Shown: positions 1 through 11,118, counted from the stretch's first letter. The stretch is DNA of 23,168 nt from Phallusia fumigata (GCA_008931825.1 QXVZ01008696.1:1-23168), one strand, 5' to 3'. Made by a program: numbers and translations. The notes: a model not told the origin generated them from the sequence alone.

Positions 1-119
1 TTGTTCACACCAAACTTAGGCAACTTATTGTAAACTTAAATGTCACTGCATTAAGATTGGAAGTTATTGGAAGTTAGCATTCACTGAACATCTTTATGAA
101 GTGCAACCTAATCATACCA

Positions 120-215
120 GTAAAGCATATTTGCTCTACAGTTAGAGTACCATTTATCCTGTTGTGGGATTCGAACCCACGACAGCAGAGCCAAGATAAC
201 AAATACTATTCTGGA
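120..215 (-). repeat. tRNA-like SINE fragment
   Basis: On the minus strand GTGGGTTCGAATCCCAC forms a perfect 5-bp T-stem and 7-base T-loop and contains a perfect B-box. The sequence on either side does not fold into D and anticodon arms or an acceptor stem, so it is not a tRNA gene. Confidence 0.5.
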
Positions 216-812
216 ATGTGTCTGCACCAAATCAGCAACAACTTTTTTTCTTAAATCCGCCTAAGATTAAAACCAACAACATTATCGCTTCTTCAAACCG
301 CGTTAGGTAAAAATGAACAAAATGTAATCTTTAACACTGCTCTAGTACAAAAGACACAACAAGACAAGACCCTGGTGTCAGCAAACGTTTATCCTTACAG
401 AGGAAACATGGCGACAGTTAGGGTTGGGCGTCATCTCACGACCCACAGCAAGATTGAAGCTTCCTGACTAACTCCACTGACTCAAGGGAGCCCTGGTGCA
501 AAACCTTGAAGTATGAATTGTATCATTCTGCATGAAAATGCTTGGAAGACCGACTCCGATCTTGCAGGCCTGGCGTATAGTGATAGAATGCACTGAACTT
601 ATAATGGTCAGTATATCAGCAAAAGGCAAATAACGCAAAACGTATTGCGACAGCCCAACTTTGTAAAGTCAATGTAAACAATTTATTGATGATCTTCTCT
701 CATTTGCACTAATCAATATTAATTAGTCCTGGTGGAGTTAGTAGTCCCGAAGCTACTAACTGGAAAGCTCGAATAGACGGACAGTTAAACCTATGCATGG
801 GAACTATTCAAA
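216..812. other. No gene seen
   Basis: AT-rich unique-looking sequence without usable ORFs. An 8-bp hairpin (GTTAGTAG/CTACTAAC, 737-760) is the only local structure noted. Confidence 0.5.
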
Positions 813-820
813 CTCCTAAC

Positions 821-1121
821 CAGTGTTTCATACCGGAACGGAACGAAATACCGAAACGAAATAAATAAATTTTGGTCCAATTACCGGAACAAANGTGTTG
901 CAACTTGCTTACTTTGTTCGGTTGAGAGCTTGTTTACACTGCAGTTAATTAGATTTGACAAGAAACACAGACCGAAATACCGAAAAATACCGTTATAATT
1001 TTGTTTCGGTCAGACCGGAATAAAATAAAAATATCGGTACCGGAACGAAATACCGAAATAAATAAATTGCCCAGACCGAACAACGTTATTTCTTTTCGTT
1101 CCGTTCCGGTATGAAACACTG
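821..1121. mobile_element. hAT-type MITE with long terminal inverted repeats and 8-bp target duplication
   Basis: Ends are inverted copies, CAGTGTTTCATACCGGAACG at the left and its complement ending ...AAACACTG at the right; they match over about 25 bp. Flanks 813-820 (ctcctaac) and 1122-1129 (gtcctaac) match at 7 of 8 positions, as expected for hAT insertion. The interior repeats a CGAAATACCGAAA-like unit and holds an N at 894. It has no transposase, so it is non-autonomous. Confidence 0.8.
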
Positions 1122-1942
1122 GTCCTAACACACAAATGTTGTAAGTCGTGATATTTCGGTTTGTTGTAGCAGTAATGCAACTGAGGTTTGTTTTAAACAA
1201 GTGCTTTACAACATTTTTCGGATCACATTCCACCTGGGGCCGCTGTTCTATCATGGCGAAGTATCTCATGTTAAATTTACCTAACTTTTACTAACCTAAT
1301 GAGACGAAATTAGCAACAAAAGTACACGGAAAATGCAAGAAATTATGAACAGAACTAGATTAAAAGCTTAAGCTATAAGTACAGTTTTTGTAAAAAAAAA
1401 ACAGAAGGTCCTCCCGCACCACAAGTTATGAACCACTGTTCTGAACTAACCAAAAAGTAGAATGTTGAGAGGTATATCAACCAATCGTACCAAATAATGC
1501 TACAGAACAGACGAATAAAAAAAAAACTGCTCGGAACAACGAGCGCTTCTCTGTTTTATCCCCCGGGGCTGTGTAACACACAATCCATTATCAACCACAG
1601 CACTCAATTTTAAAATATCAGAGTTGTTGATTTAGCGGCTTAAAAGCTCCGTCGCTCGCACCCAAAGTCGCGCGATGTGCCCGCGATAAATGGATTTGAC
1701 GACATAGTTATAATACGAACGTGATTTTGTTGTTGTTGTCAATTGTTGTGGTTTGTGCAGTTCTTCGAGCACAATTTTTTCCCTGTAAAGTTTGTATCCG
1801 GGTTTCATTTACGTGGCTGACTTCAATCCAACCAGAACAGTTACGAATTTTAAAAGCTTTTGCTCAAAACACATTTGGTCTTTTATTCTCAAGTCGCTGG
1901 AAGATTTTACATGCGAACTTACCACTCCCTGTTAAACTAAAA

Positions 1943-2060
1943 CAGGGGTGGGCAAAATTTTTGGCTCTCCCGCCGGATTTTTTAAGTTTACTGCGGGGCG
2001 TGCTGGTGTGGAATACCAGACAAACCGCATTAGCTTCAAGTGCGAGACAAATAGACAAAA
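1943..2060 (+). mobile_element. hAT-like terminal fragment
   Basis: CAGGGGTGGGCAAAATTTTT then GGCTC and a GC-rich stretch resemble a widespread hAT terminus. No matching inverted end was found nearby, so this is probably a decayed solo end. Long ORFs here on both strands look like by-products of this repeat, not genes. Confidence 0.35.
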
Positions 2061-4214
2061 GAAAACTGAATTGGGTTAGCGCTGATTTGTAATAACATCT
2101 GGCAGACAGGAATTGACACTCGGGTCGTTGTTTGTCTACCTTTGAGCTACTTGACCCAAACTTACTCTGGTTTACGTGGTTTATTTGCTCAACGCAACTT
2201 GTGCCTATAGCAAAACGTAAACTTGCTTTGAAACGAATCATTCATTGCTTTGTGGAAACTTAAGACCACAATGGCCCAAATAGTTGGTAAAAGCGACATG
2301 CTTTATTATTTAAACGCTTATTAGATAATAACTAATGCTATCATCACCGATATAACGAGGTTTATACCAGCCACGCAAGTGTTTTTGCACGTGAAGCGCG
2401 AAAATTATACAATGATTCTTGAAACCACATTATTGTATAAATAGAAAATATAGTTGGCACCCTTGGCAAACATGTCGTCCCTTGCACCAGTTCTATCGCC
2501 GTACCAGATTTGTGGTTGTGGGTTGTGTTAACACCTTTGTTATCGCGGTTTTCGCGGTTTGTGCTTTTACAAGAACGATATCGTTGGAAAGAGGAGTTAT
2601 TACATTGATAAATGCGAAGCAGAAACGTTACAATGCAATGAATTGACAGATGGCAAATACGATTTCAATGTTGTAGGGGAATTTTTCAGGCTTTAGAACC
2701 ACGAAATCGGAAACAAAAATTAAAATCCTATCAAAACACGTAAAGCACACTGCACAAAGATTTGTGCGGAATAAAATAATTAACAGCTTTTTGAATTGGT
2801 GATTTCAAACCATGCCAAGTCTCTAATTGCTTCGATTACGTTCAACAATAGATAATCGACGTTCCACATTTTGCCATTGTGTGACGTCACTAAACTAGAA
2901 CAAACGTAGCTGTTACGAATCTGCCGCGGGCAAAAATTTCCAATTTCATCTGTTGCGCAACAATATGGATTATCTCACTACAATAGCGATAACGCACAAA
3001 CCAATTCAAAACAACTTCTTCTCAACTCCTTACCACTTTTGCAGAGTTTATGATCAAACACTAACCATCGTAACACTCGTATTAACACGGACACTATGGC
3101 GTAACGCATATTGATTACACTAACCACGTTTTCGAACCAGCTTCGCGCAGTCAACCGTTATACCGATATTAAAGAAACTCTGCCGCTGCCGCTGCCCTAA
3201 CAACGTTATGTGGAGCTAACTCCGCTACAACAGCCGCAAGATTTAAAAACCCGTATTTCTGTCCACATCCGGGTATAGCGATGGAACGCGGATAACAATG
3301 GATTTATTCCAAAGTGCGCGAATTAAACTGAGAGGTCACTCGAACTTAGCAAGATCCGGGTTTCAAGGGGGGAGAACGTTCAATCAATTTTATGGTTTTT
3401 CGCTATTACTCACGACTGGACAAAGATGAAAAATCAGTTTCGAAACAACAAAACCTTGGCAAGTTGAATTCGTGGCCTCAGCGGTGCAGGAAATTCGTGG
3501 TTTACATAACCAAGCGGTCCCTAACCTATTTCTATCAATACTCATTTCCTGTCACGCTGATAGGGCTATATATGTTGTTTCTGCATAAAACCTTGATTTA
3601 AAGCTGCTGGGCCTGGAAGAATTGGAACCGACTTTACGTTGTAACAAAAAGTCGTTTTGGAAGATATTACATACAATTGTGTCGTTTCAAACGCTTTAAA
3701 GTATCAAAAAGTTGTACAACTGCTTATTGCGCAAAGCAAAATTACAAGCGGTTTGCCGAAAATACAAAGACAAAAAGCCAATTTCTACACATTTCGTTAA
3801 TCAACAGCAAAAAAAATGGATCCGATTCCTGAGGACAAAATACAACGAAATCATTTTAACTTATCAATTATTTATCCCTCTCATCCGATAATTTGATTCG
3901 GTTTGGTCGAGGTGGAAGCACACCGGTAAAACACACCAACGAAGTTTATTGAGAGCTTCTGAGCACAAAACAAGTCTTCAGTTCGGTAAAGATATGGAGT
4001 TACTTTCCGGACAACAACGATTTCACTACAAGACATGTACAGGAGCAAACATCGCAGCTAGACTTCAGTTATTGCAAAAACGAAGTAAATTAAACTCAAC
4101 CAAAACTCACAGATGTCATTTGCCGTTGACGCTTTAATATTCTCTGGAGTGTGTTGACAAGACCTGATCATATTTATAAACAAGTTTCGTCATTCAGACC
4201 GTTTTTTTAACAAA
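2061..4214. other. No gene supported
   Basis: ORFs at 2419-2646 and 3392-3601 have no splice context, conserved motif or coding bias that I can recognise. One isolated TGACGTCA is at 2882-2889. Gene-free as far as can be seen. Confidence 0.45.
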
Positions 4215-4354
4215 ATAACTACCAAACTTGTATGTAGTAAATACATAGAAATGCAAACGTTGCTGTTGTCATCATCAAGACATAAACTGATGACATCAGC
4301 GATTGTTGAAACATTTGCATTACAATGTATATACACAAGCTCTCTGGTAGTTAT
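4215..4354. mobile_element. MITE family 2, copy 1
   Basis: About 140 bp with inverted arms of roughly 45 bp: the left arm begins ATAACTACCA, the right arm reads inward as ATAACTACCAGAGAGCTTGT. Both arms contain TGCAAA-C/T-GTT. No transposase and no clear target duplication. It is related to 7125-7229. Confidence 0.65.
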
Positions 4355-4957
4355 GTATTTTATTCAGACTTACTTACGACACAATACTTTATTTGGGACC
4401 AAGCCACCGATGTCACTGCCAACGGAATTTAGGAATTTCCGAAAAACGTATTTTTAGGCGTTGAACGCCACGCGAAAACCAGTTTAGACATCGAGTGGGC
4501 GATGGATTAAGGTTGTTTATAACCAATCAGACTTGCAACACATGTTAAGCGGGGATTATGTTTGACGACTATATCTCGAACAAACAATGACAAAAGGAAA
4601 CTGCTTGACAGGTTATTAGTTTTTACCAGTTTTCAATTGTATTTGTGTACAGCGCTGACCCCACAACGTATGGTGGTGACTGGTTTATAATATTGCTGTT
4701 CTGAACAACATAAGACACTAAATCCTCACATCTGTAACCCGATTTGTGGCTGTTGTTAACCTCATTTCATTTGCTGACAACGTCACTGGCATTATAAATA
4801 AGGTCATGCTGTTTACGTTACCGTTAATTTTAACAAGAATTTGAAAGGTTTAATTCAATGGTTCCCACCTTTTCTGTGTCCTAGACCTTTACAGCGATTT
4901 GACTGAAAACTGTCCACCCCTTTAATAAAACCAGTTAACACTTTAACGTTTTCGAAA

Positions 4958-5108
4958 ATGGCTTTCAACCCCAGGCCGGGAACCACTGTTGTATTCGTTG
5001 ATGGAAGTTGCTACGGGAAAAGTTTAAATGTTCCACTTCATCAATACAAGCAGAGCTGGTATCTGATTGGACACACTGTCTGTCAAACTACACTCTGCCA
5101 TCTATCAG
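4958..5108 (+). other. Possible first exon, unknown protein
   Basis: AAAATGG gives a good start context. The frame MAFNPRPGTTVVFVDGSCYG continues about 50 codons to a consensus donor CAG|gtaaaa. A short open stretch at about 5312-5429 (VNPPVNIKANVSGILRNFVT) could be a relic of a downstream exon but was not connected in frame. No family recognised. Confidence 0.2.
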
Positions 5109-5382
5109 GTAAAACCACCATGGAAGTCACGATTAGTTTTGATGCTCGTTCCTCACACAAGTCCGCCTGTACAGCGCAACTCGTCATGTCAGCTCGACAT
5201 TTAACGAAATTCACAAGGGACACGAACAGCTTAAAGGTCTTCGCAACATATACCAGAAGCTAAACATTGCTAACTTACACTTGCTTGTTGAAACACTCAC
5301 TTGAAGCGGCTTCCCTAACGAGTTTTGCACTGTCAATCCACCCGTAAACATTAAGGCAAATGTTTCAGGAATTCTTCGCAAT

Positions 5383-6154
5383 TTTGTAACAGGGTTGGAT
5401 ATAAAGGTGTTGGATGTATCATAAACAAGGCATTCGCCAATACAGGACATGCTGGGAATGCATTGTCACAAACCTAGTTAACAGCTGAAGCCAGCATCAA
5501 CCGATGTCTCAGTTCAATTCCGAATATCTGAATAATTCAGTAGAATTTCTGCACGAAAAGCGCTTGGCAGCTTCGAAGATGATACAAATATCTGTTTTAC
5601 AAGCTGAAGCGCAGATTAAAACTGTGTCAAGCTTGTTCTATGTATACCGCTACCAAATAACTAAACAATATGTAAGCTTTAAGGCTAACACTTGACAAAG
5701 TTATACACACTTTAAACATAAGTACACTACAGTTTTATACATGAACACTGCAATACACACATCGCTACCAAAAAGAAGGTAAACCGTAAAGACTGAACAA
5801 CATATCTCAACACATTTGTGGGTTTTCACCCTGAAATTAGACAAATACTGAACTGTAATAAATTTTACTTTATATGGTTTAAACACAAACACTACAGCTA
5901 GCTACTGACGGCAGGAACAACAAAGCATAATGTCATCATAACAAGGGCTTCCACCGAACTGTTTCATCTGTTTACAACTTACTACATCTGAATCCTCTCA
6001 GTTATGACAAGCATTCAAAAGAAGGGTGCTCAACATACAACGCTCCACCATGAATCACCAACACTCGCGAGCGAATATTGAATTGGCAATCGGGCCATGA
6101 GGAATGTGTCAGATACTTCAACGACTCACACAGACTGTGTCACAGCTGACTTTG
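5383..6154. repeat. Diverged duplicate segment, left copy
   Basis: 772 bp matching 6156-6896, with scattered substitutions, two 2-bp indels and a 27-bp insertion at 6069-6095. The copy ends at CACAGCTGACTTTG directly before a single N. The divergence is of the order expected between alleles of a highly polymorphic species. No gene is recognised inside. Confidence 0.85.
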
Positions 6155-6155
6155 N

Positions 6156-6896
6156 TTTGTAACAGGGTTGGATATAAAGGTGTTGGGTGCATCATAAACA
6201 AGACATTCGCCAATACTGGACATGCTGGGAATGCATCGTCACAAACCTTGTTAACAGCTGAAGCCAACATCAACCGACGTCTCAGTTCAATTCCGAATAT
6301 CTGAATAATTCAGTAGAATTTCTGCACGAAAAGCGCTTGGTAGCTTCGAAGATGATACAAATATCTGTTTTACAAGCTGAAGCGCAGATTAAAACTGTAT
6401 CAAGCTTGTTCTATGTATACCGCTACCAAATAACTAAACAATATGTAAGCTTTAAGGCTAACACTTGACAAAGTTATACACACTTTAAACATAAACACTA
6501 CAGTTTTATACATGAACACTGCAATACACACATCGCTACCAAAAAGATCGTAAACCGTAAAGACTAAACAACATATCTCAACACATTTGTGGGTTTTTAC
6601 CCCGAAACTAGACAAATATTGAACTGTAATAAATTTTACTTTGTATGGTTTAAACACAAACACTACAGCTAGCTATTGACGGCAGAAACAACAGAGCATA
6701 ACGTCAGCACAACAAGGGCTTCCACCGAACTGTTTCATCTGTTTACAACTTACTACATCTGAATCCTCTCAGTTATGACAAGCATTCAAAAGAAGGGTGC
6801 TTAGCATACAACGCTCCACCATGAATCACCAACACTCGCCATGAGGAATGTGTCAGATACTTCAACGACTCACAGACTGTGCCACAGCTGACTTTG
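6156..6896. repeat. Diverged duplicate segment, right copy
   Basis: 741 bp starting immediately after the N at 6155 and ending at the same CAGCTGACTTTG as the left copy. Open minus-strand frames occur in both copies, but differences between copies fall freely on amino-acid-changing sites, so they do not look coding. Confidence 0.85.
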
Positions 6897-6901
6897 CCGT
6901 C

Positions 6902-6923
6902 GCTGCTGCTGCTGCTGCTGCTG
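6902..6923 (+). repeat. (GCT)n microsatellite
   Basis: Seven tandem GCT units just beyond the right duplicate copy. On the minus strand it yields a serine run in an open frame with no other coding support. Confidence 0.8.
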
Positions 6924-7124
6924 TGACTTGATGTGGTATGAGCGGAAGCTGTTTGCACGAATACAGTCTGGGGGAAGTTATGTCGAAGTGTTCCCCTTAC
7001 ATCACAAGCGCGCATTAATATTTTAATCGCGGCGCAGTGGCTATCTGCTGGCAAGTTGTACAGCAACACACGGCGTGGATGGATTTTTTAGCTTTAAGAA
7101 ATTAATAATAGTTTAACGAAAAAC

Positions 7125-7229
7125 ACAACTGCCAGAGAACTTGTACATAGTGAATACATTTGTTTGCAAACGTTTCAACAATTTCTGTTGCCATTATCAG
7201 TGCGTAATGACAATTTCTCTGGCAGTTGT
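7125..7229. mobile_element. MITE family 2, copy 2
   Basis: Perfect 15-bp terminal inverted repeats ACAACTGCCAGAGAA around a 75-bp interior. The left arm (CTTGTACATAGTGAATACAT, then TGCAAACGTT) matches the left arm of the copy at 4215-4354 nearly base for base. Confidence 0.65.
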
Positions 7230-9033
7230 ATATTAAACTAAGCTGCTCTTCAAGTTCGTGTCTTCTNCGCACGTAACCTTCAAGTTCTCCTAAAAATCAC
7301 AAGAACTAAACCAGGTTTGGGTCTGAATCCTAATTCTACCAGAGAACGTCTGGGCAGGTTTTCCTCTCAAGCACTGGGCAGGAAAAAAGCTGCACGGTTG
7401 GCTGCGCAATTAATTAGTGACCCGTGGAGGAAGATTGTGATTGACAAAGTCGAGTGACTTCAGTTTGAGAAAAATAAACGAAATGCAAAAACAACTTTGG
7501 ATAATAATACTAACACAAGCGGGCAAAGGATTTACTATGGGTTTAACTTTTGTTTTTTTCTGTCAAAGCAATCGGTGTAAAATAGGTAAAAAAATTAATC
7601 GCAAAACACTCAAGTTTTTGTGGATCTATTTGACATCTATATGCAAAGTTACTTTCGATTTTACAATGAAACGTCGGGCTGCAAACAACAATGGCGAAAC
7701 ATTCAACACTTTCAACACGTGTTTCATGATTGATCAGTTTCTTGTGAATTGAGATTATTTTGCTTGACAAAGAAATCATAGCGAACTTATCACAATCACC
7801 AGGCCGTAAAGGTCATTTTCAAATAATGTACCAGGAAACCGGAGATGTAATTTGCCTTTAAAAAATTTTACAAGAGATTTTGTCAGAACTCACAAATGCC
7901 CGCGAGCCACTATCGCAGTTTCATGTAGCCCATTATCGACCAGTATATTTCCTTTTTTTCCCTGTAGAGCAAGGAAACGCTGTCAGTAAGAGAAAGCCTC
8001 CAGTCAGTCGTGCTTTGGGCAGTTTGACTTACAGCAGAACATGCTGTGCTGTTATATTGATGCTGCACGCTTCGTTAGTGCCAGGTTTTCAACTGATGCT
8101 TGCGGTTATTATGGTTAAGGTACAAATTGCAGTTACCAGTTACGTTGCAGTATATTTCTAAACTTTGCCATCATAACGTTTACATTAGGTCAATAGTGAA
8201 CAAAGTATTCTGTATCAGAGCATACGTGATGGTTTGCATTCAGTTATAGCAGCTAGTGGAAGTCTCAAGTTGTTTTAGAATTTAGGTTAACGGTTATCAA
8301 TACTTTCGAAAAGATGCTACAAACCAGCACTCGTGTGTGAGTTATTTTCTACGTTCCCACAAACTCTGTTTTCATCATCTGGAAAGGAATGTTGGTCGAA
8401 ATGTAGAAAATGTTTTACTCAAAGTACTGGTTTTCTTGTTGTATTGGAATTCCAATACTACAGCATTGAACTTAAGGAACCTGTAGAGTGTAGTTGTTAT
8501 CCCACAGCGGGTTTGGTCAAGATTGAACAGGTGACAACTGTTTTAAGAGTCTTCAAACACATTGGTTAAGAAGCTGGCTTTGTAAGTTCGTACAACGCCT
8601 GCAACAAGGAGGTTTAAAGTCTGTTCTTATAATGGTTTAAGAAACATCCTTTGTGTTTGTCGCCATGCACAGCTTTGTGTGTCAGAAAGCTGCGTTTGTC
8701 GCCCCCGAAAAGCTTTAAATTACATTCCCATGGCAATTGTTCGATGATTCGTGATCCAATCAGTTTTAGTTTCTTTAGTTTAATTATAAACCTGTTGTCC
8801 GGCCAAAGCAAGTTCCACACCAATAAGTGGCATATTCTATAGAGCTTATAAAATCGAAGTAATTAGAAACAAAGGAAACGCATTTGCATCCTTTCTTTAG
8901 ACACCACTGAGTCTTGACAGCTTGTGCAACGCGCGAGCAGGTATTCTACTAAAAAGTTAAAAAACTTACTTGAAAATTGCAAATCTCGTAATGCTAACTT
9001 GTGGACTGCATAATTTTTTTACGGTTGGACTCA
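7230..9033. other. No gene supported
   Basis: Several 60-100 residue open frames (7441, 7880, 8333, 8614) occur, but none shows a domain, start context or splice pattern. A single N is at 7267, here without flanking duplication. Confidence 0.4.
8441..8458. repeat. 18-bp perfect palindrome
   Basis: GTATTGGAATTCCAATAC reads the same on both strands. It lies in otherwise unannotated DNA. Confidence 0.6.
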
Positions 9034-9511
9034 CTAAGCTGGCTTTAATCGCGTATCAACCAAACACCGCTCTGTATATGGCACTAAAACTTGGCCACTA
9101 TATTCCTTACCGTAATAGTAAGCATGTTTAACAATCTGCGTCAGCACTACATTCTGTACATCGTCATTCACCACAGTAAGGAGTCTACCACATTCACCAC
9201 TAACTCTACGCACTTTATTTCCATCCAGTTTTGAGCTGAGTAAGTTGCTGTAGCTGGTAGACGTGGGGTTCTTTTCCGCCCATTATACTATTCTGTGGTA
9301 AAGCTTCTGTGTTCTCTATTAATCTTAGGAAGACGAGACGAATAGGTCCATAAGTGGCAACAATGGCATCCAGTCGCTCTCGAAGTACGATTGTGTTAAA
9401 AGTTTCAAAGTATAAATCATCTGTTGGCTCGATTTTAGTTTTCAAAGGGCAGTTTCTAGCTTGTATTACTATACCTGCTATTGGTTGAAGCTGGTTATTG
9501 AAAACTAACAC
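9034..9511 (-). pseudogene. Frameshifted coding remnant of unknown family
   Basis: On the minus strand an open frame from about 9511 includes LVFNNQLQPIAGIVIQARNC, FETFNTIVLRERLDAIVATY and GPIRLVFLRLIENTEALPQN, and stops at about 9215. A second frame, displaced by one base at a run of four A (plus-strand 9229-9232), continues with VRRVSGECGRLLTVVNDDVQ and YYYGKEYSGQVLVPYTERCL to a TAG at 9034. Both parts have protein-like composition. A good acceptor (attaatttgcag) precedes the first. I do not recognise the family; a transposon gag-like or captured gene remnant is possible. A sequencing error in the A run would instead leave one intact exon of about 158 codons. Confidence 0.5.
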
Positions 9512-10078
9512 TGCAAATTAATAGTAAAGTGAATAAATTAACGATTGGCTTCACAATATATGTGCTCAACCCGAGTTTGGCGTTGTTATCAAACTTAAAC
9601 GCAGTGTAGTTTTTTCACTTTATCTTTTAATAACTTTCACAATGATCCAAAAATTTCGAATCAGTTTGTTGTGTGTGGCAAATGAATCAGTGTGATGATT
9701 TGTGGAGCCTGTTGTAAGGGGAAGAGCATGTTTGAATGCGGAACTTATCCATTAATAAACCAAATCCTTGCAACAGTTTAAATCGAGCAGCTGTTTTCAA
9801 ATCAAATGGCTTCCAGTAGATAAAAGTGGCAAGTTAGTGTTAAGAGGGGAACTGTGTTAACGTCTGAAGTATCGTTTGTTACACGTTAAAATCGGGTTAA
9901 CCAACCAGCTTTGTGAAATCGTATAACTTAGATAAATAAGTTCGAATATTTTTGGCAGATAAAAGCCACTACTTGTGTGTAAAACATGTTTCTGCGCTTT
10001 TAAAACACACTTATAATCGAAATCTACAAATCAAATAAAAAGCGTTTTTATTAGCCAATAGTATTTACACAATTGAAT

Positions 10079-10106
10079 GCACCAAGCTCGGTGGGAAACC
10101 CACTTT
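10079..10106 (+). repeat. Short hairpin motif shared with 18157
   Basis: GCACCAAGCTCGGTGGGAAA followed by CCCACTTT contains a perfect GTGGG/CCCAC hairpin. A related copy GCACAAAGCTGGGTCGAAAA followed by CCCACTTTTA is at 18157-18186, with its artefactual duplicate at 19539. It is probably a fragment of a dispersed repeat. Confidence 0.4.
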
Positions 10107-10248
10107 AAGCGTGTCGTGCATCTGACAAGCGTTACTGACAGCCTGCGAGTCTGGTTGTTGTAATGCTACAGAGAACAGAACCATTTCGAAACAAGGAACA
10201 GCCTGGTGAAAGTTCCGTTTCATAACGAATTAGTTTTTTGCTTTGTAG

Positions 10249-10429
10249 AGGTTTGGATCCTTTGTTTAGCATTGCAGAGGTTGAATCTGCAAGAAAATTA
10301 GCAGGTTATATGAGCAATTCATATCGGTTAGACAAATCAGATCTTAACACAATCTTTAAATATCTCATTGCAAACCTGGAGCCAAAACGAGCGAAATTTT
10401 TAATAAGATTTTGGTCTACAGACCCTTAA
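10249..10429 (+). CDS. Orphan terminal exon, unknown protein
   Basis: A strong acceptor (ttttttgctttgtag) opens a frame with protein-like composition: LDPLFSIAEVESARKLAGYM, LDKSDLNTIFKYLIANLEPK, then AKFLIRFWSTDP and TAA. AATAAA follows eight bases later. This looks like the last exon of a plus-strand gene, but no upstream exon was identified between 9512 and 10248. The L-x-x-K-x-x-x-FL-x-FW-S ending faintly resembles HECT-like C-terminal regions; that is a weak impression only. It may be a transposon or retrogene tail. Confidence 0.4.
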
Positions 10430-10436
10430 ATGGTTT

Positions 10437-10442
10437 AATAAA
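10437..10442 (+). terminator. Poly(A) signal after the orphan exon
   Basis: AATAAA begins eight bases after the TAA of the 10249-10429 frame. The proximity is unusual but occurs in compact genomes. Confidence 0.35.
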
Positions 10443-10467
10443 TCCCATATTATTAGGAAGTCCTGCT

Positions 10468-10650
10468 TTAATGCTTCTGTTCTGATAGATTGGTCAGGTT
10501 TCCACATGGTAATTCCCACAGGTTATAGTGTACCTTGCATTCAGTGAACAAACTTATCCAATGCAGCTTTGTGGCTTCAAGTACCCCATCTAATAACATG
10601 AAGTGTCGTTCAGAAAGAACAACAAAGTCATTATGTGTGAAATAGAACAT
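10468..10650 (-). other. Weak minus-strand ORF, unknown
   Basis: Sixty codons with varied composition (THNDFVVLSERHFMLLDGVL, ATKLHWISLFTECKVHYNLW) ending in TAA. No splice acceptor directly precedes it and no family is recognised. It could belong with the minus-strand remnant at 9034-9511. Confidence 0.2.
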
Positions 10651-11077
10651 CGGTGGCCGTAAATAAAAACCCAGTAGTCAGACCAATTCGAATCAAAGTT
10701 ACTGCGTGGTTAACTTCTTCATGTTCCAGTGTGTTGAAAGGTTGGAATTGGGGGATTCAAAGCGATATATTTGCGGAGTCTATATGACTTATGTCTGAGG
10801 TTTAGCGAACAAAGGAAGCTGGAAAATGTGTGTTGTTTTCTGAGTAAACAAATGTTGGCGTAAATGTCTGAGTATAGAAGCAGTGAAAGTGGGAATGAAA
10901 ATCGTGAAACTTCGTAAATTTAAGACTAGATTTGTTTTTTTGAAAGAAATCAAGCGTTTTTTCGCACATTTAGGAAAAGTTTGTTTCTAAAAGCTACTGT
11001 AGAAGCGCGTATGGCACGAAATTATAAACGCTTCATTCCTTAACGCCGAGCATAGAATGTGTTACCCACAGGTGGTA

Positions 11078-11118
11078 TGACGTCACAATATTAACCCGAA
11101 ATGAAAGGCTCCCACGTG
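11078..11118 (+). promoter_or_regulatory. CRE-like and E-box cluster upstream of the glycosyltransferase
   Basis: A full TGACGTCA palindrome (11078-11085), the classical CREB/ATF site, lies about 90 bp before the ATG. A CACGTG E-box (11113-11118), the classical USF/MYC-type site, lies about 55 bp before it. Spacing suits a proximal promoter, but the octamer is frequent throughout this locus, so function is an inference. No clear TATA box is seen. Confidence 0.35.

Noticed and set aside
120-215. tRNA gene
   Set aside because: Only the T-arm is convincing; D-arm, anticodon arm and acceptor stem cannot be formed.
949-1269. 106-residue minus-strand ORF
   Set aside because: Most of it lies inside the hAT MITE at 821-1121.
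1721-2241. Overlapping ORFs of more than 120 residues on both strands
   Set aside because: They coincide with a hAT-like terminal fragment and contain no domain.
5701-6663. Similar minus-strand ORFs in the two diverged copies (5701-5892 and 6400-6663)
   Set aside because: Differences between copies freely change amino acids and one frame runs on differently, which argues against coding constraint.
6773-7069. 98-residue minus-strand ORF with a serine run
   Set aside because: The serine run is the GCT microsatellite; the rest has no coding support and crosses the edge of the duplicated segment.
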